Positions 59,901 through 64,000 of a stretch of 64,000 nt of DNA are shown in pieces; position 1 is the first letter of the stretch, and each line of letters starts with the position of its first letter. The DNA lies in NCBI GenBank assembly GCA_030248295.1, contig JASANH010000510.1:338876-402875 (forward strand), in the 5' to 3' direction. The position numbers were made by a program, and so were the translations under genes. The notes under the pieces were generated by a model, which saw nothing but the letters and a program-made list of their open reading frames with translations, was not told the DNA's origin and did not search any database. Source of the stretch: Mesodorylaimus sp. YZB2_4 (lineage: Eukaryota > Nematoda > Enoplea > Dorylaimida > Dorylaimidae).

Positions 59901-61357
59901 GAGCAATGATCCGTGACCGCCGCTGTTCAGAAGGCCCTCTTTTGGGAGGGGACGTTGCGTCATTTACTGAAAATAAAGTGCAGCCGCCCTACACCTCTGG
60001 CAATGCCTGGGATTGCTGCAAGTGGATGGCCGCAACAACGACCAACTGTTTTCTCCTGCAAGGCAAGGTCTTCCAGACATTCAGAGGTCAGATGGAGTCT
60101 AACCTGGGCAATGTGATTGACTGTGCCTACGAAAAAGGGAGCTGTCCTTTGCCAGATCACGGGATGTTGATTTGGAACCCAAACAAAAATGCTAGCTGCG
60201 AGTACATATTCTGGAAAGAGATTGAAGGAAAAATGTGGAATAATCAGTTTCTGAGTAGTGACATGGAAATAGCTCTGACGTGGAATCAGGCACAGAAAAC
60301 CGTGACGACTTGCGAGGGCACGACAGCAACTCTCACCGACCAAGGCGTACCCTTCAGTGAAATACGCAGTACAGCTTTATCACGGAGCCAGCTCGATGGG
60401 CCGAGAGAGAAGCGAGAAACCGACGCCACTGATGGAGTTGCCATGCGTCTTCAAGCCCTAGAAGTACGCCTCGATAGCCTTTTCCGGGAATCCCTCAATC
60501 ATGTCTTCAGCACCGTGTGCCAGACCATCAAGGAACTTCAAGAAATTGATTTGGTCCTCGCCCACGCGGAGCCAACCTTGATCGCTAGACGACTTCTCAA
60601 CGACAGTCAAATTATGGCGCGAATGTATGGCCAGTTTCTTGAAGTATGGCCGTGCAGCCCGGTGGACCGGTTCGAGTTTTGCAAGATGGGAGACCGATGC
60701 ACCGAGTGGATCCCTGTGAACTTTACAGTACGAGGCACATCTTCAAATGGATACATGGATCCCAAAACATCCATTATTTATGCAAATTCTGCCCCCATTG
60801 ATTGTGATTTAGCCCATGAAGTCTACATCAGTGATCCCAACCAAGGCTTATTGGTTTACACCGCACACAACGGTATCGTCAAGCCGTTTGCAGGCCAATT
60901 AATCAAGCATGCACTGCACTCTTCTAAGATAGCAGAATACGTTGACTTTACAGCAGTTATCCACAAGCCGATACAGTTGTATACCCAGAGAGAGCTACGA
61001 GCACATAGCAGTTTAAATGACCTGTTCGCCACAGTGGATGGGCAAGCCGAAATCTTGCGACAGTTAGCGCAAGTAGCACACGATACCCCCAAATCCAAGG
61101 ACGCACAGGCGATTCTCGACGCAGTAAGCAGCCTGACACCGTGGGGCCTCATCAGCCATTGGGCCAGCAAGATTTTGTGGATTTGGGTCTACAGTTGCTG
61201 TACTCTAGTGACCTTGCAATTCATTGGGTCATGCGCTGTCAAGTACGTGCGTCGGCGCTTCCGCGCCAAAGGAGCCATCGAGCCCCCAGTCGAGGGGCGT
61301 CCACGCATCATCACGTTGGCGGACATTGTGAAAGCGACCACGGCCGACAATCCATGA
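53960..61357 (+). CDS. BEL/Pao gag-pol-env-like polyprotein
   Basis: One 2465-residue frame. Gag: DUF1759-like region near residues 130-260 (LKKFSGD, FWDSFETAIH, KFNYLRGQL), then three CCHC-type knuckles at about 372-437 (CFFC, CFVC, CVHC). Aspartic protease near 497 with an unusual FDCGSQ. Reverse transcriptase about 780-1010 with LTADIEKAFLQ and YVDNLISG, the YVDN variant typical of the family. RNase H from about 1102 (CFTDASKKAYGAAVY, D at LWTDSQ). Integrase: HHCC finger about 1423-1467, then GLDYLGPL, LSDNAAQF and WMGGVYERL giving D,D,E (about 1490, 1553, 1601), and a C-terminal VGDIVHIRQD domain. From about 1874 a signal/TM segment begins a Cys-rich env-like part, with an REKRE site near 2150 and a final TM helix near 2405. 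Pol and env-like parts are in the same frame, with no stop. All catalytic motifs look intact; whether it still moves is not shown. Confidence 0.9.
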   Translation: MSSILRSLRPVRNEIKKSMAEKPALTLAFQTEAARDTYIMETEFFVNKLKARRNAFFQLHEKLIQITCTTEADQKSVDEVAEADSNLILELDAVIEEISVVLSTLNRARDRDFQRRQAIAADLDRQQAVAAPSVKLPKIDLKKFSGDVMQWHEFWDSFETAIHNNTTLSDVDKFNYLRGQLLGEAKSAITGLSLTNENYAHAVEILNKRYGDKQVVVNSHYMALSTLQAPPDQTPKIRFVWDKVEKHLRSLEALGEQIEHGHVVSVIFSKLPRDVILRLEENRGDEAWTVAALRKRVQKLLEARELADQHHKPSASVAPKPTTGFLRVQNGPQKRSGGYHTSDDDQKKQGGYHTTTGSLLTHSRAEKTQSSKCFFCQGDHWADECPVYTTVEARKKQIKGKCFVCVREGHGQKACKSEKACVHCKQKKRHHRSLCPKKFSMQDPKKEAAYPVSEEHPKIEPEGHKPENALVNLDGRGLLQTASAHVMAPQSPHEEKVRLVFDCGSQRTYVTEELVAKLKAEPQAQETLQIYTFGGIEATRIRTKVVKLKLKLLDGSAMELLANTVQRIGEIHHKLVDVARYGALYQTMPMADPVGKKPPKPGIDLLIGNNYYWDLITAERVELGKGLYVIGSKLGWVVSGRTGDTSEWSNKPSVTMLTPVANNVVGESSVVSADQQLLKEIKLEDWWSLESIGIKDQPQASVDDTVLQKFNQSIQYDGQRYLVAWPWKDNVDLLPNNYGLAMGRLQSLIRRLKTDPDLLEKYNAIIQTQLQQGIIEKVPEPDNAVTKRHYIPHHPVITPEKSTTKVRIVYDGSAKSRKELPSINECLNRGPIILEDLCALLMRFRLNKVALTADIEKAFLQIGLQPAARDVTRFLWLKDPTKLDMEGNIEIYRFTRVPFGIISSPFLLGATIQYHLLRDGSDMASALLRDLYVDNLISGTPSAGEAHIFYQKAKEMFSSASMNLREWTSNDPEVMMAIPEADRVKSSLVKILGMTWDTKSDTMQLSRPGSQALPLDFTKRIILQSIAKYFDPLGLFSPILLPGKSFLQNLWLEKQGWDDPLTSAQIDEWQKTIQAVELVNSVSVPRYAGLISEAPDTVYELHCFTDASKKAYGAAVYLRIWSPKGVSSHLTFAKSRLAPTRAITIPRLELLAASVGGVMLQFVEKSLNVAITNRFLWTDSQCVLHWIRSSKPLSVFVTNRVKQLRKLPHIQFRYIHTDQNPADLASRGCNAEEVSKSSLWWHGPPWLLKDNSAWTPEAEQFKIDTATLEKISSEQKPCVLFETSMLNTEHNPNARTSPLGIDQNRFSSLMKLLRVTAWSLRFIRKLKDKTCSDKGPLTAADIQSAQIVWVKHVQEQHFAEVFQAMDKGKRSPIQDHLNLCKGDDGILRCRGRLKHANLEKDAVYPILLPKKEWFTTLVIRSFHERLLHTGTAHTLSQIRHTFWIPSGRSVVRQHIRSCLTCKKAEGGPYIPPPMPDFPASRVRETAPFTFTGLDYLGPLYIKQGQDAKKVWICLFTCMSTRAVHLELVEDLTADQFLFCLRRFISRRGTPSHILSDNAAQFKLTKSAAEDLWHTATKDDNVLSYVSNLGIRWTFIPERAPWMGGVYERLVQLVKRSLRKSLQHLCLSQIQLQTVLTEVEAMLNSRPLVHVGSDFQDGRTLTPAHFLMQNPKLGVPGIQFENPADLDYVEHESSKAALLRRWKRGEQHLQGFWKRWRDEYLLSLRERYQRHLNGRRNAVTRLPKVGDIVHIRQDTPRGTWPLAKIVQLISSSDGELRAAKVKTASGNVLTRAVLHLHPLEVHDDSDDIAVRAEGVQAKKQESPSAPPLLRPQRRAAVAATERIRNMAQESDSDNEGESIGSASVKAHPKKLPSVSFFLLSCLIAVMLSHAAANPMICEDGSAKMVFDLGPIAACSFNRTQKVDKVYQATIRLFKKNIARHTSPAHKCSKVTTVSEAWTGFAKTGWDHRTKEESVPVSEVDCRAMIRDRRCSEGPLLGGDVASFTENKVQPPYTSGNAWDCCKWMAATTTNCFLLQGKVFQTFRGQMESNLGNVIDCAYEKGSCPLPDHGMLIWNPNKNASCEYIFWKEIEGKMWNNQFLSSDMEIALTWNQAQKTVTTCEGTTATLTDQGVPFSEIRSTALSRSQLDGPREKRETDATDGVAMRLQALEVRLDSLFRESLNHVFSTVCQTIKELQEIDLVLAHAEPTLIARRLLNDSQIMARMYGQFLEVWPCSPVDRFEFCKMGDRCTEWIPVNFTVRGTSSNGYMDPKTSIIYANSAPIDCDLAHEVYISDPNQGLLVYTAHNGIVKPFAGQLIKHALHSSKIAEYVDFTAVIHKPIQLYTQRELRAHSSLNDLFATVDGQAEILRQLAQVAHDTPKSKDAQAILDAVSSLTPWGLISHWASKILWIWVYSCCTLVTLQFIGSCAVKYVRRRFRAKGAIEPPVEGRPRIITLADIVKATTADNP

Positions 61358-61377
61358 TGAAATCGTTGGCGTGGGAG

Positions 61378-61612
61378 TGTCGCGTCATCGCGAACTGTTA
61401 GCTTAGTGTTTAGATTGTAGTGATGAATGTTTACGATCTGCCGAAATTACTAGCACTAGTAGCTATGGGGCGATAGGCCCGACCCGTCTAAACTATCCCA
61501 CAGTTAGGGAGTAACCTTTGCTTTGTGTAACTTAATGGAAAGGATGTGTGTATAGTTCAGAGTAAAAGAGTTCGTGAACGGTCGGATTACTTATGTGGGA
61601 AGAGTCGCCACA
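61378..61612 (+). repeat. 3' LTR
   Basis: Starts TGTCGC and ends GCCACA; the region 61384-61612 matches the 5' LTR except for one base. Confidence 0.9.
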
Positions 61613-63040
61613 ATGTCGAGCTTCTTCCACCCTTCTAGTCAAGCTTAGAAGCTACAGCGGCGGTCACTCACTCGCTGTATTCAATCAGCTCTCTTGCTGG
61701 TCGATTCTTTGTAACAAAAACCGGTTTCATATGTAACTACTATGAGCGTTTTCCTCATCTCCTGTATGCGCGTAGGATCTTCCTGTCCAACTGCCTGCCG
61801 CATAATCCACTGCACTGTTGACACTTTACACTGTCTCGCGGCCAAAACATATAAGCGCGCTGCTGACCGTAGCTCGTCATTCCGATTGACTGCTCGTTCA
61901 CGAATGATGGTCTTGGCTGCACAAATGTGGGTCTCGTTGCCCACGCCTGTCAGTCCGTTGCCATCGCCAGTGAGCCAGTTGCCAGCGTATGTGGGTCTTG
62001 TTGCCCACGCCGGCTGGTCTCGTTGCAGTCGCCCACGAATGTTGGTCTTATGGCCAACGCCAGATGGGTCTATGTATCGGCGTGGCTGCGATGTGACGAC
62101 CTCCCCGTGGTGCAGCCGGAAACTGGTCTCTTGATCAGGCCAACGTCACACAAGAAAGAAGAATCGACGAAGCGGCAATTGGATCGGAAGTCGAATACAA
62201 CGGGCGATGGACGAGACCAGGGGTAAGTATGCTTCACTCAGCAGACTGACTTCTAGTGCCTTGACTTTCAGGCCCGAATTCCGATGCGAGCGGCATATGG
62301 CTGGATGAAAATGGTCTCGTTAGATTGATCTCCAACGTGCTAGTCGACAATCAAGGGCTCGGTGAGGTGAGTTTGGTCTCTTCCGCTCCCTCGCCGCTCC
62401 TTACTTGTAGCTTGCTTTCCAGGTATCGAAGCTCAAGTCCCAACTTGTTGGTGCGTCACGATGATAACCTCAGCAGTCAAGCAGCGAATACAGACAAGAC
62501 TGAATCTACATGGCCAAACGAAATGATGGATCGAGCCCCAACTCTGCCGTCGACCATTCGGCATCTTGGACGAACTTGCGATCGTCGGTGTGACATCCAG
62601 AGTGATCTTGATCGTGGCAACATGTATGGCGTGTCATTGCTTGTATTGATCGCTGCCGTGTACGTAGTGTTGGGTTCCTAGGAGACGGGTGGGCCATGGG
62701 AGCGACGAGAAAACGATTGTTAACCCAGCGTGAGAGGCACGTGTAATCCTCAATGCACCACGCAAGCTAATAATGGCATCAGGACAACTCTCGCTCGAAG
62801 CTTTTCACTGCTGCTTCTGCAGATTGCACCAAAGTGGGGTGAGGTACAGTATGTCTGCAATTAACAAAACCACGTACGCAGCCGAAGGGAAAGGTTTGTG
62901 GGATGAGTGAGACTGTGAACAATTGTTCTGTGTTTGTTTATTTGACCCATCCTGTTCGGTCCAGGGGAGGGGATTTTTGTGTCTTTACCCGCTTGCTTAT
63001 TAGGGTACTTTCCACATATGTTTAACAAACGATAAAACTG
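61613..63040 (+). other. possible exons of an unrecognised gene; short repeats
   Basis: Three imperfect copies of a roughly 60-bp unit around TTGCCCACGCC occur at about 61926-62070. An open block ending at a GTAAGT donor (about 62221), a block 62271-62364 with acceptor and donor, and a block from 62424 to the stop at 62681 ending in a membrane helix (GVSLLVLIAAVYVVLG) look exon-like. Junction phases do not join cleanly, so no gene model is offered. Confidence 0.25.
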
Positions 63041-63044
63041 GAAT

Positions 63045-64000
63045 CATGTTGGTGACTGGCCTGCAAGCGAATATTATCAACCTCAATGCAGAAGGAAGGC
63101 ATCTATTAAGTGGTACGAACAGCAGCGTGATAAACAGTTCGATTTTCAAAAGGAGATCAAAGAATACTGCGAAAGTGATGTCGATGTCTCTCTCTATATG
63201 TCTCTCTCTCTATATATAAATGATTTTCTGCGCATCAAGCAAGAATCCGACGGCTGGCCTCCTGGAGTAGCTTTGGAGACGAGAAGAAACAAGTTTTGTT
63301 GGATGAATGGAAGCGACGGGAGGGCCTTGATCTTCGCCCCGAATATATAATAAGAAATTCAGGCTTGCGTGCATTGGCAAAGCTGATGCTAAGCAGATAC
63401 AGTGGATGCTTCCTATTTACACGTGCCAATCAAATGACTAAGTTTTAATATTTTTTTAATTTTAGTTTCTTGCGAAAATTCGAACAGCGAAGCAAACTGG
63501 CAAACACCGAGCATTTCCCCAATCCAGCCGACTTTTTCAAGTTGGTTTTCGATCGTACTGGATGCGCAAAAACTGTACGAATTGTCAATGATCAGATGGT
63601 TGAGGTCAAATACGATCTACGGGACGAATTCGCGGAGGCCTTGGCAAACACCAAGGCTGTCATTGCCGCATATAGTTACGACTGCGCAAGCACGACTCAA
63701 GCTCTACAGCTACTTGGAGAAACTTCACGATCGCGTGCTCTATTTTGATACCGATTCCATCATCTATGTAAAAAGGCCGGGAGACAATTATCAGCCTGTA
63801 ATTGGGAATTTTTTGAGTAAGCTGTTTTAGCCATATAAGCAACTGACCTAATTTATTTCTCACTAAATGATCTTGTATTTTACTCGTATAGGCGAAATTA
63901 CTGACGAATTGGAGATTTCGGGAAGACTTTGGGAGTGGCAGCTTTTTTACTGACTTTGTTAGCGGCGGACCAAAACATTATGCATTCAAGGTATGGAGTA
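63045..64000 (+). pseudogene. DNA polymerase B (protein-primed type), broken, partial
   Basis: Several motifs of the family appear in order on the plus strand, in different frames: an exonuclease-end motif KEYCESDVD near 63170, REGLDLRPEY and LRALAKLML near 63330-63400, [11 protein letters not shown] (after an apparent TTTTTAG acceptor at about 63464), then the YFDTDSII catalytic motif C near 63745, and VSGGPKHYAFK near 63960. Frames change between these pieces at about 63270, 63672 and 63925. Such polymerases occur in Polinton/Maverick-type elements and in related viruses and plasmids; the element cannot be named from this fragment. It runs off the right edge. Confidence 0.7.
63190..63228 (+). 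repeat. TC/TA microsatellite
   Basis: TCTCTCTCTATATGTCTCTC followed by TATATATA, inside the polymerase pseudogene region. Confidence 0.8.

Larger units (their letters stand above)
53231..61612 (+). mobile_element. BEL/Pao LTR retrotransposon with env-like region
   Basis: Two LTRs of about 229-235 bp frame one uninterrupted 2465-codon frame. The LTRs differ at one base over the 229 shared positions. The LTR ends are TGTCGC...GCCACA. The primer-binding site starts shortly after the 5' LTR (TGGTAGCAGAACTG at about 53466). A purine-rich GGCGTGGGAG precedes the 3' LTR. Intact frame and LTR identity indicate recent insertion. A target duplication could not be checked because the left junction is replaced by the T-depleted tract. 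Confidence 0.9.

Overview
The window is nuclear DNA from an invertebrate animal, most likely an ecdysozoan. Nematode-like lineages are favoured, but tardigrade or another protostome group cannot be excluded. The basis is: spliced genes with short GT-AG introns (often 60-700 bp, acceptors ending TTTCAG or TTTTAG), a Cys-loop receptor, a tyramine/octopamine-type GPCR, a GT92 (DUF23) glycosyltransferase, an EB-type cysteine-rich secreted protein, a GH18 chitinase with a peritrophin-type chitin-binding domain, and BEL/Pao, LINE, THAP-transposase, SINE and foldback repeats. No species call is made.

Layout, left to right. 0.2-2.5 kb (-): 5' half of a Cys-loop ligand-gated channel (five exons, all junction phases agree; the 3' half lies off the left edge). 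4.9-5.25 kb: foldback element. 6.76-8.13 kb (+): secreted Kunitz-like protein, followed by a frameshifted echo of its second exon. 8.6-10.36 kb (+): intact THAP-DDE transposase split by one 62-bp intron. 10.5-10.92 kb (-): tRNA-derived SINE. 12.1-14.2 kb (-): GT92 glycosyltransferase. 14.97-20.08 kb: a TA-flanked, inverted-terminus segment with GTCAAA-rich tracts at both ends, carrying a broken APE-type LINE. 20.8-22.0 kb (-) and 22.77-24.7 kb (+): a divergent pair of secreted proteins; the first contains a cecropin-like amphipathic segment after an RGKR site. 25.6-27.15 kb (-): three-module EB-like protein. 29.07-32.95 kb (+): chitinase with two short inverted-repeat MITEs in its introns. 33-43.6 kb: no gene recognised. 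44.0-46.7 kb (+): biogenic amine receptor whose first intron carries a foldback. 49.4-52.9 kb: a duplicated two-block repeat, the second copy interrupted by a segment rich in GTACCC. 53.2-61.6 kb: a young BEL/Pao element with one continuous gag-pol-env-like frame and near-identical LTRs. 63-64 kb: decayed protein-primed-type DNA polymerase B, cut by the window edge.

The host genes do not form one pathway. They are neuronal receptors (channel, amine GPCR), secreted defence or matrix-type proteins (Kunitz, EB, helical proteins), a chitinase and a Golgi-type glycosyltransferase, embedded in repeat-rich DNA. Exon models were built by eye from splice signals and phase agreement; coordinates are exact to the base only where stated.
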